A DNA stretch of 64,000 nucleotides from Sphagnum compactum (Eukaryota; Bryophyta; Sphagnopsida; Sphagnales). The position numbers and the translations under genes were made by a program. The stretch lies in the NCBI GenBank assembly GCA_965153455.1, contig OZ234502.1, forward strand, positions 9,703,495-9,767,494, given 5' to 3'. The notes under the pieces were generated by a model. It did not search any database. It was not told the DNA's origin and saw nothing but the letters and a program-made list of their open reading frames with translations. Shown piece after piece: positions 36,151 to 48,346 of the stretch. The first letter of the stretch is position 1, and every line of letters starts with the position of its first letter.

Positions 36151-38877
36151 GTGATAACATGTCTTTCACAAGTTTTGTGACTATTGATGTCTTGATGACA
36201 CTAAATCCAAAAGACAAATTATTAATTTGTACCATTGTTGGTTTGTGTTATCATATGTGTTCATATATTAGTTAATGTACCAAGAATACATAGCTCCTAT
36301 GAAACTACATGTAGATAAATACCAAAAGTGGAAGATACCTATTTATAGTTAACAAATGGGAAGGAAACCTAAGAAGCTATTATGGGAAAATAAAAGGTGA
36401 CGATGGCCATGCATTGAACAAAAAAGTAAGGAAAACAACTTCGAAGGTTATTGTGGGGAGGCCCATAAGGAAGGACAACTTGAATTTTTTGAATGTCATC
36501 CATTGTTTTTTTAAAAACAAATTAATATCGTTGGCACTGTTGTAAGTGTTGGTTCACCTTGGCTATTAGTATGGGGTTGGTTATGAGGGTGTGAGGGCAT
36601 GATAAGAAAAAGTTTAAGGTTAAGGTATGGAGTTTGTGACAAGTGTTTTAAGTTGTTAGGTCTATTATACATGGTTCTATGGGTTTACAAGGCATAGAGT
36701 TAAGGATAAAGGATAAGATTGACTAAAATATCGGTATGGTGACAAGAGTTTAGGGTTTAAAATATGAAAATAGGGATAAGGTTATTTAGCATGTGGGTAT
36801 GGTGATGAGGGTTTAGTTTATGATGAAAGGGTTTAGCGTCCAAGGTATGGAGTTGATTTTTATTCTAGAAAAGAAGAGCTTATGATCAAAATGATTGCAT
36901 CCTTCAGCTTATGCAAGGGACATGAAAAGACTAATTTACCATTTTGCATGCTTTTAGTAAACGTTTCCTTCTTAAAACTAAAACAAACTCCCTTGCAACT
37001 TTGTTCTATGTATAAATTGACATCATATCTAAATATGGGTTATGTCTATATCAAGATTTTTGAAAATATAGATTATGCATAAATTTTTATATCATGTAAT
37101 TTTAAATAAGACAATTAAAAATCAATTAATCAATCATCCACCATATACAAAAAAAACATATTAAAAAAATGTAATTAACATTCTTAATATGTGAATTGTT
37201 GACAATAGATTCTAACACTATCTAAATACAACATCTACATCTGGACAATAATTACAATGTGTGTGTGAACCTATTAAGATTACTATGGATATTTTTTAGC
37301 ATGTGCAAATGCAATCAATTTTGTTTGTTTGTCAACTTTTGTAAAATTATAAAAACATGCAATGTTAATGAGTGATACTTTTAATCATGATATCATCACT
37401 AGCAACTCCTAGCATAATGAAACCTTAATATTAACATTGAGTAACATAATCATACATTTGTTTGAATCCAAATTAAATGTATATGCTTATGCTTAAGCCC
37501 ATACAAGTGTCATTGACAATTCTAATCAATATGAATATTTGTTCAATCTACTAATTGTATATATGATTAGCATTGAAATTGATATGTATTACCATGCATT
37601 TCATGAATTGGATGGCAATCATAAATGTCTAGTGGCTTCCCTTGGCTTGAAGCAGGCTAGGTTATTGACCTTGCTTCCAAACTTCTGTTGCAATGAATCC
37701 ATTTAGGAGTGACTAATGAAAGTATTTCATGACCAATTAACTATATCAGCCAACTCCCAACTGGAGCTTTTCATTCTTCTTCTCATGTCCATTTTGAATA
37801 TTGATCTCATTGTCTTGTTTACAGAGATGATCCATTTGTGACACTTCAAGCCAACCCTGACAACACAAATGTTGCATGACTAACCCTAAACCCTAAACTG
37901 ACGACACCCAACTTCAGACATCATCTATAGCATACACAGGTAAGGAGTTCATTCTAAGCTTCCATAGCTGACAATCAATTTAATATGAGACTTCACAACC
38001 TATGTCTGCAACACTCAAAATCATTGACCCTTGTCACAGATATGGCCTCTTGTTTCTTGCAATGGTTCTCTAGTACTCACCACAGATGTGTCACATGAGT
38101 TTTATAATAGTTTTACACACTGCTAGGTTACGAGAATCCATGGGTTCTAGACATCTAAAGCACTTACTGACAACTATACTTCCGTCTTAAATTTCACAGA
38201 CTGAGTTATCATGACCCCAAAACGGCTCCTATATTGTTTCGCTTATATCCTGATACTCCAATGTTCCACACAATTTCTTTGCCACCCATAAAGTATTACA
38301 TCACAAGCATATTAGTGCAATTATATGCAGTGAAGATGCTGAGCTTCATCAGTAGGTTCAATCTTGCCCAGAAGGATGTTGTTCGACACAAATGCACATA
38401 CTGAACCAGTTCAAATCCTTTTAACGGAATCAGACAAGGCACAGGGAAGGTTTTCATCAAGAGACTGATTAGCAAAAGATATATACCTGTCTGGGTTTGT
38501 TGTTCTTCAACATGGTAGCTCATAAAGATATGCATTGCACATCAGCCAGAAACAGAGTCATTGTTCTCGAAGGTTGTAATCATGTAAGCTCATTAGCTTG
38601 ACAACTAGCTCTTGGTAATATCTTTCACAGCTTGACAGAGTTTTGATAATTCTGACTTCATCTCATGTTCGTGTTCTATAATGTCTGCTGATGAAATTTA
38701 GCTTTGGTTCCTAGGTGCAACTTAGAGATACTAGATGTTCTTTCCTCCACAGGATTAATAAGCCCTGTTGGTTGATCAAAGACTTAAAAGCCAAAATTCC
38801 ATTGTGCAACACATTGTGCACCAACTTAAAGACTCAAAGTTGATGATGATGGTTATATCATGTGTTCTGCTTATTGA
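36151..38877. other. Intergenic DNA, no gene seen
   Basis: The 36560-36850 part is built of loose gggtttaagg/taaggtatgg-like phrases, a weak telomere-like or minisatellite texture. No supported gene: the 79-codon minus frame at 38296-38535 has no domain I recognise. Confidence 0.5.
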
Positions 38878-39089
38878 CCAGTGTTGGGCAGTTCTTTGAT
38901 TTTCTTTGATTCTATTCAAAGAACTGAAAGTTTTGGGTATTTGGGAAAAAATCAGAATTAAGAAATGACCAGTTCCAGGTATTAAAAAAATCAGAATCAA
39001 AGAGCTGGTCAGTTGATGTAGGTATTTGAAAAACATCAGAATCAAAGAACAACTGGTTCTGGGTATTTCAACACCCTCAAAGAACTACC
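38878..39089 (-). repeat. Family E MITE-like element, copy 2
   Basis: Begins ccagtgttgggcagttctttga and ends ccctcaaagaactacc, so both ends contain the inverted motif AGTTCTTTGA/TCAAAGAACT. Internally, gaatcaaagaac-type phrases recur several times. Reverse complement of 11420-11562, with extra internal sequence. Confidence 0.7.
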
Positions 39090-40521
39090 AGGGAGACCCT
39101 GCTGGAAATGCTGGGAGACTAAGGTCCCTACAGCTTTGTGTCTTGAGTCTTGAGCTGAAAGCTCAAACTTTACTAAGGCACCTTAATGGTTAATCACAAA
39201 CAACAGACATGCAGGATTCAAGAGTCCAGTCCAATATTCCTGATATTTATGTTGTCTACAATACAATGGTTTGTTAAGACAGTCCATTGTATCATGGGAA
39301 ATGCCATTTTCAGCAATAATGGTCTTGCTCCTCTTTCTCCCTTCCCCTCCTACTCTGCTCTTCCACAAATTCCTCTTCCCCTGTTAGTGCTCGGTGTCAA
39401 TCTATGGCCACACAAAGCTAGCATATGAGCGGTTTCACTGTCCAAGGTCAGTCACATTGATTACTTGCCTGAGCTTTTGAGGTTCACAAGATCTTTCAAA
39501 TCAACTCCCGAAATGCTCCATGGGACTTTGCAGACACTCATCTCCCCACTTTGGAAGGACCTGAAGGTCTAATGAAAGGGGAGCAGTAGCAGAATTTTGC
39601 AATGAGAACACAGATTAAAATCAATGCATACAGATCTGGTTCCAATTCATAGCTGTGGTTCTTTTGTTGATTTTGCCTTTCATGTGGAGACATCATCCTA
39701 GTTGTTGCTGTTAGGCAATATTAAGGTTGAGAACTGGAAGGACTCTTTTTTGTTTGCACTGAAGGAGTTTGCGCAAAATTACTTACATTTCATCCAACTG
39801 TGGTACTATGAGCTTCTTGGTCAGTAATTCTTGCTCAATTGTGTCCCTGCATAATTGGAGACTGTTAATCTTCGGATCAAGTCATTGGCTACAAGCCCTG
39901 AGGTTTTTGGCCAGGCTATGCACGTGCCCATGTACTTTGGTTCAGAAGATTGCTTGGCCTCTATCCACAGTACGGAGCTCATGAAGTCAGTGGGGATACT
40001 GTGATGAAGTGTTTGTCATAGATGTCACCATTATTTGGTTAAGAAGATTAATGAGTGAATGGTAAATGAAACATGTCCAAGTGGAATGATGCGGTCTCTG
40101 CAACAAGAGTGACCCTTTCTTCACCCCTTACCGAGTTGACTCCTTGACACAGTTTCTGAACACCTCAAAGGAGGAAATGGGGGATCATTGAATCTTGGTC
40201 CAACAGCTCAAAAGCCCTTGGTTGTCAATCTACTTCTCTACAGAACCCACTGGTTGCATTGGCTGCAATGGTCAACAGCATGTACCTACTAATGTTGGAG
40301 TCCAGACAAGTTGCAAGGTGACTAAAGGCACTGACCATCATCCTGTTAGCAAATCCTGAAAACCAAGTGACAAGAGGCAATCAGTGTATGTACTGAATGA
40401 TCACAAAGTGTTCAATATTGGTGTATTGTTGCAATGGATGCAACAACATTCTTATTGTATGTTGATAGATAGGTAAATCAGTTCAGATGCGGTGCAGGGA
40501 GGATTTATTTAGTAGGCCTCA
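39090..40521. other. Intergenic DNA, no gene seen
   Basis: Base composition is more balanced than in the flanks. A minus-strand reading through 39970-39770 has scattered stops and a vaguely repeat-like amino-acid pattern, but I could not assign it to any family. Confidence 0.45.
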
Positions 40522-41870
40522 TTAGATTATCAGGATAGAAGCTCCATGCACTACTTTTAAGTGTTGTGTCATTTTGGGTTTATGAACAGGTGAATGATTT
40601 GGATTTGCTTGATTGACCATGACCATGGCCATTTCTAGAACTTCTCCAATTTTGTTGGCCATGATAGTGAGAGCTTTTGTGTTTTTGAATTGTTTGTGAA
40701 GATCTGGGAATTGGACCTTTATTGTGTGTGAGAGTAAGGTCTCAGCCCCTTGTTCACTGGCGTCAAAGTTTGGAATGTACTGGGAAAAGGAGAGGTTTAA
40801 ACCGCTCCACTCCACCGCTGTTATTTTCCTGGCAAACTTAGCCCCTTCTTCATCCGTGAAAAGAACCTCGAAGAAGCCCCTTGTTAGCAAGGTGACTGAT
40901 GTGTATGAGGCGGGCAAATGTAGTTTGAGGCAATCTTGAAGGGCTTTGATCGTGGGTCTACCACCCAGAGCTCTTTCGATCACCATTCTTTGTGCTTTAC
41001 GGACAGCACCTTCCTGCATTTCTAGCACCATTTCCGGTGGAAAATCCGCCTCTAGCTCTAATTCATAGTCTATTGGCGATGATCCTTGGGGCTCTTCACT
41101 TGATGGCGGAGTGGATAATGTCTCGTTGCCTGGAGGCGCGATCACAAGGGGGGTGGATGGGGCTAATGCTGGAGTTGTTGGTTTCCTTCTTTGCGTGAAC
41201 TTCGAGCTTGACGCTTTAGCTTTGACGGCTAAGTGGTCTTCTTGGGCCACCTGCCCTGCCGCAATCGCGTCCAAGTCCCCAAGATCAAATCCTGGTCCAA
41301 CGCTTATAGCAGATCTTTATGTGTGTGGGGGAAGAAGGTGAGGGGAGGTACCTAAATGAAATGGGCCGGATTTGGAGTCTCAGCCACTTCCGCCACACCT
41401 TGTGTTGGCATGAGAAGGGGATCGTGCGATTGTGGCGGTCGGTGGATGTTTTCGTTGTTGTGATTGCCATTACTCCCTGATCGAGCTGCTTCGTCAATTC
41501 TTGCGAAGAGCGGTTGCCACGCTGAACCTCCAAAAGTCACCAAGACCGTCGGCGCTTTACTTCCATGATCTGGATTTTTCAGGGGCGGGCTTTCCGGTGA
41601 GGGAATGCACGTCCCGGATCGAGTAACACGGTCGTTCTGTACCTGCGGGCCAACAGATCGCTTGGTTAGAGCGCTTCCTTCTGAGCTGATCGGAGGTGGA
41701 GGGACTCGAGTGCCGTCACCGCTAAGGTTCAACAACTTGTTTCTCAACCAACCGTTGCCTTGGCGCGCACTGCGTCCAGCCTTCCGAATTCTATCAGCGA
41801 CAATAAGATGCTCGTTTAGCTTAGAAATCTGCTGGGCTTCTAAATCTATAGCCCAGCTCATTTTCACCAT
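40522..41870 (-). pseudogene. LINE ORF1-like protein with DUF4283-like domain, broken
   Basis: Two minus-strand open stretches in different frames: 41870-41352 (172 codons, low-complexity, Ser/Pro-rich, basic N-terminal part) and 41274-40522 (about 250 codons). The second contains ALGGRPTIKALQDCLKLH, then VTLLTRGFFEVLFTDEEGAK and a WSGLNLSFSQYIPNF segment. This is the order seen in plant DUF4283 domains of L1-type LINE ORF1, where it probably binds nucleic acid. The expected zinc knuckle and the endonuclease/reverse transcriptase ORF2 do not follow. The frame changes between about 41352 and 41310 through a stop and possibly an indel; the 41351-41305 stretch could also be a tiny intron. A host DUF4283 gene remains possible, but the repeat-bearing leader favours a LINE. 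Confidence 0.6.
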
Positions 41871-42377
41871 CGAAAATTAGTAAGAAAGAATCTGGGCACA
41901 CCGCAGATTCAACACATTAACAGCAATCCCTAGAGGACATACAGAAGAGAAGAAACAAGAACCTCCCAAGGCTTGCTTGCTTGCTGGCTGCAATGTACTC
42001 AAGAGAGATTCACAAACCAACGCTCGCCTGCGAGAACAGAAAAGATAGAGATGTTTGCCGCTCGCAGACTGCACAGAAAGAGAGAAAAAGCTACTCGTCT
42101 TCCAAAGAAAGGGCTTGCTCTAGAGCATACAAAAGAGAAAGAGAAAACAAAACAGCTTAGGACAACTAGCCAGCCAACCAACCAACCAGCTAGCGAAGCT
42201 GAACAACGCAAAGAGAGAAACGAAGAAGTTCCCCGTCACAGACTCTGCTCCCCTCCTCTGTTCAAAGGTCACAGACTCACGCCATAGAGCAGAGCCTGTA
42301 AATTCCAAAGCAGCCAACAATTGTCCGTCTTCTTTATGTCGCCTTCTTCTGCTCATGGTGCTACTACACCCCCTTTA

Positions 42378-42412
42378 TCTTCTTCTTCTTCTTCTTCTTC
42401 TTCTGCTGCTGC
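42378..42412. repeat. (TTC)n microsatellite followed by (GCT)n
   Basis: TCT/TTC repeats from 42378 to 42403, then gctgctgct. Confidence 0.95.
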
Positions 42413-42684
42413 CAGGTTGCTGCTAAACAACGAGAAGGGAGCACGCAAGCACCACTCAACTCTTGCAGAGCTGAGCTGAGCTAGAGAGAAGAGCGCGTCC
42501 CAAAACCAAGGAGTCCAGAGGACACTCCTCAAAGTCTCCTCAACACACACTTACACAGCCAGAGCCTTCCTAGAGCGCCAATGCGAGACTTGTCCAGAGG
42601 CTCTCCATCCAGACTCCAGGGACTCTCTCCTCTTGCAACCCCTCCTAACAACTTGAGAACAACTGAACAAAGAGTACCACCCCT

Positions 42685-42905
42685 CAACCCTCAACGAGAG
42701 GTGAGGTTTCGGTGCAGTGTTGTGCGACCTGCGTCTCTGTCCTGCTTGCTCCAGACTCACAGCTCCTCAGACATGCATTCGTCAGACCTCCATCTTCTGG
42801 AGAGAAGCTCGACTCAACTCTCAACGAGAGGTGAAGTTTCGGTGCAGTGTGGTGCAGCCTGCATCTTTGTCCCCTGCCTGCTCCAGACTCACAGCTCCTC
42901 TTCAC
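42685..42905 (-). repeat. 130-bp tandem repeat in the LINE leader
   Basis: The phrase tcaacgagaggtgaggtttc at 42691 recurs as tcaacgagaggtgaagtttc at 42821. Both are followed by ggtgcagtgt, gcctgc or acctgc, and ctccagactcacagctcctc. Monomer period 130 bp, about 85-90 bp of it well conserved. Confidence 0.9.
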
Positions 42906-43360
42906 AGCAGCTCCTGGTTGTGGCGGAACGGAGTCCTGGCAACAAGCAACGCTCTAGCAGTTGCAGTTGCTACTGCTGCGACTGCTGCGTGAAAAGACGA
43001 GGAGGCTGCACACCACGTCTCACGCGTCTCACACCACCTGCAAACCCGAACAGAGCAGTTTCCTTGACGCTCTCTGCTCGACAACGCACCACAAGCCTGT
43101 CGTGAAACTCGTGAAAGACCTCGGATTAGACCGATTTGCTCTCCTCAGAGGCTGAAGTGTAGGCTGACTTGCATATTGACTGGGCTCGCCAAGTTCACTC
43201 AGCTCAGTCAAGAACTAAACACATTGGAGGACAAAAATAGAATGCTGAGGAGTGAATCAACAAGAGCAACCATGTGCATCAACCCTGTCACTCAGCCTTC
43301 CACAGCAGTCACTGCACTTCTTGTGAACATTGCGGCCTGGCTCGGCTAAGCTTGTGTGTT

Positions 43361-43940
43361 TGTGATGCCCCTGAAAGTCAGCCAAACTTTGTCCACTCCC
43401 TGCCGTTTAAAGTCAGGGAAAAGCAAGGACCAAAGCTGCATAGAGAGCCCTTGTGACATGCCTTCTAGGCGGACCATCAAGTGTGGGGATTTGCCTAGGC
43501 GGGGCCCAAGTCCAGACCACTGTGCAATGGCCCCTATAGCGGTTTGGGTTGCAAGTCTAAATGTTGGGTTGGGTTTGACTCCCGGTTCAATAAGCTCATG
43601 AGCCACATAGGTGCTAGCAAGTGAGGGTTTGAGGAAGGGGGCTTGAGGTATTGTTCTTAGAGCACTAAGTCTTCGAACTAAAGACGTTTATGGTTAGGCT
43701 GGAAGACGAGAGATGGTAATCCCAGGCAACAAGGCCTTGGACCACTTGGGAAGTCCGTAGCAAGTTTTAGTCCCACCCATCTAGAGGTCCAAAATAGCCA
43801 AAGTTGCGAAACAAGTTTGAATAACATAGTTTCACCAAGTGCGTGATTTTTCCCATATGCAGTTAGCATAGGTGGTTAGGGAGGCATGTGAATGAAACAG
43901 AGGCGGCGATGCAATGACGTCAAGGCATATTTGGGTGCGA
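43361..43940 (+). repeat. 5' LTR of a Ty3/gypsy element
   Basis: Starts TGTGATGCCCCTGAAAG, the usual opening of many plant gypsy LTRs, and ends shortly before a primer-binding site at 43945. Length about 570-580 bp. The exact 3' end (a terminal CA) could not be chosen between two candidates. No matching 3' LTR was found downstream. Confidence 0.65.
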
Positions 43941-43944
43941 GATT

Positions 43945-43958
43945 TGGTATCAGAGTAG
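43945..43958 (+). other. Primer-binding site (initiator Met tRNA)
   Basis: TGGTATCAGAGTAGG closely matches TGGTATCAGAGC, the complement of the 3' end of plant initiator Met tRNA, used to prime minus-strand synthesis in gypsy and copia elements. Confidence 0.85.
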
Positions 43959-44033
43959 GTTCCTAGGGTTGATTGGAAAATGTTCTAAGTCATCCGAGGA
44001 AGGCATAAACGATTCCAAGGCAAATGGCCTTGG

Positions 44034-45600
44034 ATGAGCTTATACCCATGTGAGCTTGTACTCATAACAATGGTTGTGGTGGAACCCAAGGCCAAGAAGA
44101 AGTACAAGACCAAGAAGGAAAAAGAAAAGGATGTAATTGTGGAAGACCTGATCACTTTGGGTCAAACCATGACTAGTGAGAACTTCGTGATGAAGAGGTT
44201 CAAAGCATTAGAGACTTGGTGGAGGAGGCAGTGAAAGCCCTTCCACAAAAGATTAAAAAGAATACGAAAGTGAAGGATGAAGCGGGCTCAAGCAAAACGA
44301 AGGCCCATGAAAAACTCCTTTCCCATCACTCAAAGGAAGGGAGAAAAGGGGAGCGTGGGCTCTCCATTAAAAACTCATGTGGCTTCCAAAAAGAATAAGG
44401 GGAAGAAAAAAGGTTCCAAAACAAAGAGAAGAGTCGTTTGAACACATCAATTTCCACTTGTCTGTTGAGTCAAATGGGGATGTACATTCTTTGATTATCC
44501 TTTTGGATGGGCCAAAGAGAGGAAAAGGGAGCAAGTAGGCCTTGGAACATTCAAAAGTGGACAAGTCTCCCGAAACGTGGAAGGAGGCAAGTCCAAAAGT
44601 GGACCAGAGGTCCAAGGAGTTTTTGGCGTTCTTGGATGCTTTTTGATCATTCATGGTGCAAGGAAGGGAAACCACAGTAGCGAACCATGAAATGGCCAAC
44701 TAATGGGCCAAATTGTGAAAAGGTTGGGTGTCATCAATGGTGCTCTAAATGGGGGCTCCACCAAGGTGACCATTAAGGTGAGGCTACTAGACTCCTTTGT
44801 AGGGAAAGAAACCAAGACCAAACAAGTGCAGCCGTGGCTACACTAAATGGAAACGTACATGAAGATGTAGTGCCTCAAGATTAACAAGGAGCAAATTCAT
44901 TTTGCTCAAACTTTGTTGAAGGAACATGCATGGGAATGGTGGATGTTTCAAAAGTAGGAGACACCCGACCTCCTTGAAACCCTCCTTGAAACACATGGGA
45001 AGAGTTCAAGTTGCGACTAGACGAAAGGTTCTCATTGCACTACCCAATGCTTCGGGATGTGATGAAGCTTTTGGAGCTCACCAAGGGGGAATGATAGTGG
45101 CTTGTTGACCACCTACGTCCAAGACTTTAGTCAAATGTTGATTGTGATCCCCCTCAAAAACGGGTATGCTCGGAAGTTGATATTCTTGCATGGGTTGAAA
45201 CCCTAGGTGTGGACGATAGTCTATTAAAGGATTGACATTTTGGGTATTTGTTAGGGCTTGATGAAGATGGTGGAATGCATGGTGGATGAAGCCCTTGCAT
45301 GCCCTTAAGGTGAAACCGAAAGCAAAATCACCCAAAAGAACTAAATTGGCCCAAGTAGTGGAAGCAAAGGCCGCAATAAACACAAATGGGGCCAAGGAAA
45401 GCATGGGCTTCCAAGTGACAAAAAAAAGTTGGTGGGCAAAGAGCTATTGGTTAAGAAGGCAAAGTATAACCTTTCCAAGGTCAAATGTTTCAATTGTGAC
45501 AACAATGGACATTTGGCGAAGGATTGCCCCAAGCCACCTTGGGTAAATGATTGCATTGCCCAAGGTAAGTTAATTTTCCAAGGGGGCTTCATGGCCGAAA
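44034..45600 (+). pseudogene. Gypsy gag remnant with CCHC zinc knuckle
   Basis: Gag packages element RNA. After a Lys-rich N-terminal part (44070-44150), a retrotransposon gag core is visible across several frames: WEEFKLRLDERFSLHYP and MKLLELTKGE near 44998-45090, then IPLKNGYARKLIFLHGLKP near 45150-45200. The open frame at 45429-45728 carries CFNCDNNGHLAKDCP, an exact CX2CX4HX4C zinc knuckle. At least two frame changes and several stops lie between these pieces. Confidence 0.8.
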
Positions 45601-46173
45601 TAGGGGCTCACAAAAGTGAAACCTCCAACTTATTAAAATTGAATTGTAAGATAAATAACGAAATTGTGGGTTGTCTCTTGGATTCAACAACAACAAATTC
45701 ATTCATCACCTTACAAGCAGTGAAATGACTAAGAATCAAAACCAAATTAATGGTAGACCTCATCATTGTGTAATAGGCACAAAACATAGCTAGACCCTTG
45801 CTTAATGTAGCGTTAGGTGTCGAGTTGTTTTGTGGAGGAATTCGATTTTTTGATAATTTCACTTTGTGATTTAAATAATTTTGATGTAATTTTAGGAAAC
45901 ACATTTTTGGATGCCTACGAAGTAAACATTCTCCAAAACAAATATAAGTTGAGAATCTATGCTAAAAATGGCTCTAAGTTAATGAATTTATATGTGGATT
46001 ATAATTATGCATTGGTTTTTATGGGAGTGAACTTGGTTGTTTTAGCTAGTGAGTTGGAATTACCTAGTTTTTTAATGTCTTTGAAAGTTTCTAGGGGGGG
46101 CCTAAGCCACAAAGGGCAAGGCATCCCCTTGCTTATATTTTGGATTCACTCAATAAATTTTCGGAGGTTCTAA
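45601..46173 (+). pseudogene. Gypsy aspartic protease remnant
   Basis: Retropepsin cuts the polyprotein. The active-site region appears as GCLLDSTTTNSFI (45669-45707). The usual D-S/T-G triad reads DST, so the catalytic Gly is replaced. The downstream protease motif NFDVILGNTFLDAY (45871-45912) is preserved in the frame at 45817-46173. A stop at 45726 and a frame change separate the two. Confidence 0.75.
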
Positions 46174-47010
46174 CAAATGAATTCTCATATGCCCTTCCAC
46201 CTTGTAGAAAGGTTGATCATAAGATAGAAATGGTGCCTAAAGCAATTCCACCATCCAAGACACCCTATAGGTTAAACCAAAAGGAATTGAAAAAACTTAA
46301 AAGACAATTAAACAATCTCCTCAATTGGGGGTATATTTGACAAAGCATGTCACCCTATGGGGCACTTGTCTTATTTATTGATAAAAAGGACAACAAGTTG
46401 AAATTTTGTATTGACTATTGTGCTTTGAATAAAATAACGATAAAAATTAACTATCCTTTGCCTTGCATTGATGATCTGTTGGATCGATTCAATGGGGCCA
46501 AGTATTTTAGTCAAATTGATATCAAGTCAAAGTACTATCAAATATGCATCGTGGATGAAGATGCGGAAAAAATGGCAATGACAACCAGGTATGGCTCATA
46601 TGAATTCCTCGTGATGCCATTTGGAGTTGTGTAATGTTCCATCAACGTTCACAACCCTCATGAACTCAATTTTCCATGAAAAGTTGGACGAATTTATGAT
46701 CATTTATATTGATGATATCTTGGTGTATTCCAAGATGATATAATAGCATGCGGAACACTTGGAATATGTTTTGAAAAAATTCCGTGAAAATAAACTTTTT
46801 GCCAATAGGGCGAAAAGTGAGTTTGCTTAAGAAAAAATGGACTTCTTGGGGCATATCTTGTTGCGAAAAGGGGTGAAGCCTGACCTTAAAAAGTTACAAG
46901 CCATAAGAGACTAGAAAAGACCAGTCACAGTCCAAGGTGTACAATCCTTCCTAGGCCTAGTTAATTTCTACCAAATGTTCATAAAAGGTTATATGCAATT
47001 AACGAAACCG
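46174..47010 (+). pseudogene. Gypsy reverse transcriptase remnant
   Basis: RNA- and DNA-dependent DNA polymerase. Visible blocks: [70 protein letters not shown] and [10 protein letters not shown] (46250-46634), all RT fingers and palm. After a frameshift near 46632 follow STFTTLMNSIF and the catalytic YIDD box at 46705-46716 (IIYIDDILVYSK). FLGHIL and VQSFLGLVNFYQMFI come after it. In-frame stops interrupt at 46338, 46740, 46827 and 46912; the last sits where the family has Trp (RDW). Confidence 0.9.
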
Positions 47011-47560
47011 CTTTTAGATCTCCTTAAAAATGAATTGTCTTTCGAATGGAAGGAAGAACAATAGAGAACATTTGAAGACTTTAAAAAAAAGCTTTTGTTC
47101 ACCCCTAAGTTGAAGTTCTCGAACTTCACAAAATCATTTGAAGTGCACACAAATGCAAATGACTTCACTATTAGTGGGGTGTTCATGCAAAATGGACACC
47201 CAATTGCTTTTGAAAACAAGAAATTATGCAAGGCACAAGTACGATGGCCAATTCATGAGAAGGTGTTGTATGCCATTATGTGTTGTTTGAAGACGTGTCA
47301 ACATTACCTGGGGACGCACAAGACTAAGGTCTTTACGAACATCTCTTTTAGGTATTTCAAAACCCAACTGAAGGCCTCAACAAAACAGTTGGGATGGCAT
47401 GATACCTTGGCATTGTTGGATGTGGAGTTGATCCATAAACCAAGACAAGACAATGTGGTCTCTAATGCACTACATAGGAAGGAACAATTTCAAGTGGAAA
47501 AACCCTTGACCAAGACTCAAACATTAAGGGCCATTTTCCAAGGGGAAAGTTGATTAGAAA
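47011..47560 (+). pseudogene. Gypsy RNase H remnant
   Basis: Degrades template RNA in the hybrid. The frame at 47095-47553 shows FEVHTNANDFTISGVFMQNG (usual T-D-A-S replaced by T-N-A-N), HPIAFENKKL, RWPIHEKVLYAIMCCLKTCQHYLGTHKTKVFTN and later DVELIHKPRQDNVVSNAL. The first catalytic Asp is changed to Asn. Confidence 0.85.
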
Positions 47561-47760
47561 GGAAAATAAGGGAAGCCTATGTGCAAGACCTACTTGTTCA
47601 ACACCATTTTAAAAAGTTGCACAAATGAAGGAAGGTGAAAGGTATGACCTTAAAGGAGGGGTTGCTCAGATGGAAATAGTTTTGAATTTATGTGCCAGCA
47701 AGGAAGTTGCGAACAAAGATCATGCAAGAAGAGCATATGTGTGGCACATATGGCTTTTGA

Positions 47761-48346
47761 ACAAGTTGTAAACTTCAATGGTTTTCAAAATTTCAAGTTT
47801 ATTCTTTGGAATTTTGTTCATGTTTCTATGTTTCCAACAAAGGTCTTCTATATGCGTTAGTACATATGGGTTTTGACCTTTCCAAGCTTTGGTTTTCTTA
47901 AAAAACATTCAATTTTTGAACTATGTCCTTTCCAAGTTTTTCCATATGCATTGGTGCACATGGCTAAATGGAACTTGGCAACTTCCAAGAATTTTTTTTT
48001 TTTGGCTTTTCCAAGTTTTTAACTTCTCAGTCATTTTCTTCTTATTCCATGTATATGTCATATGTGTTACCACAAGTGACTTTTCAAGTTTGCATCTTTA
48101 TTATTTTGGTATTTTTTCCGTTGTTCAAAGCTTCCTTGGGTTATGTCATATCTCTTGATATGCATGGATGTAAAAACATTTCTAAGTTTCTTTTTTTTTC
48201 TAGTTTCTTTCACTTATGCAACTCATTACAACCTTTTTCAATTTACAAACTTGTTTAAAACTTACATAATCATATGTTCCTTATTTTATGTTTTCTTGTT
48301 GTCAACTTTTTTATTATCCACATAAAAGATTTGTTTATTATTTTTG
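47761..48346. other. AT-rich spacer with degenerate internal repeats
   Basis: Phrases such as tttccaagtttt and catatgcgttagtacatatgg recur irregularly. Open frames here are T-rich, hydrophobic by composition, and not gene-like. Confidence 0.5.

Larger units (their letters stand above)
41880..43250 (-). mobile_element. GC-rich leader of the LINE-like element
   Basis: About 1.35 kb of GC-rich DNA upstream of the ORF1 start, abruptly different from the flanks. It is purine-rich or pyrimidine-rich by strand, with runs such as gaaaagatagagatg and aaccaaccaaccagc. Many small open frames on both strands overlap here without domains. I read it as the 5' untranslated/promoter part of the LINE. Its outer end lies somewhere before the LTR at 43361 and could not be fixed. 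Confidence 0.45.
43361..47760 (+). mobile_element. Ty3/gypsy LTR retrotransposon, 3'-truncated
   Basis: Order seen: LTR, primer-binding site, gag with zinc knuckle, protease, reverse transcriptase, RNase H, then the first residues of an integrase zinc-binding region (EEHMCGTYGF-like, near 47728) where similarity stops. The pol order with RNase H before integrase marks Ty3/gypsy rather than Ty1/copia. Integrase, any chromodomain and the 3' LTR are missing, and every ORF is interrupted. The element is immobile. Confidence 0.88.

Noticed and set aside
39770-40340. Minus-strand reading that vaguely looks like a pentatricopeptide-repeat remnant
   Set aside because: Stops are frequent, and no 35-residue period or diagnostic repeat residues could be confirmed by eye.
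42581-43155. Frames of up to 174 codons in the GC-rich block on both strands
   Set aside because: They overlap in several phases and are driven by high GC and the 130-bp repeat; they fit better as LINE leader than as proteins.
47889-48325. Three overlapping hydrophobic plus-strand frames
   Set aside because: T-rich composition gives Phe, Leu and Ser runs in all frames; no start context, no domain, no consistent frame.
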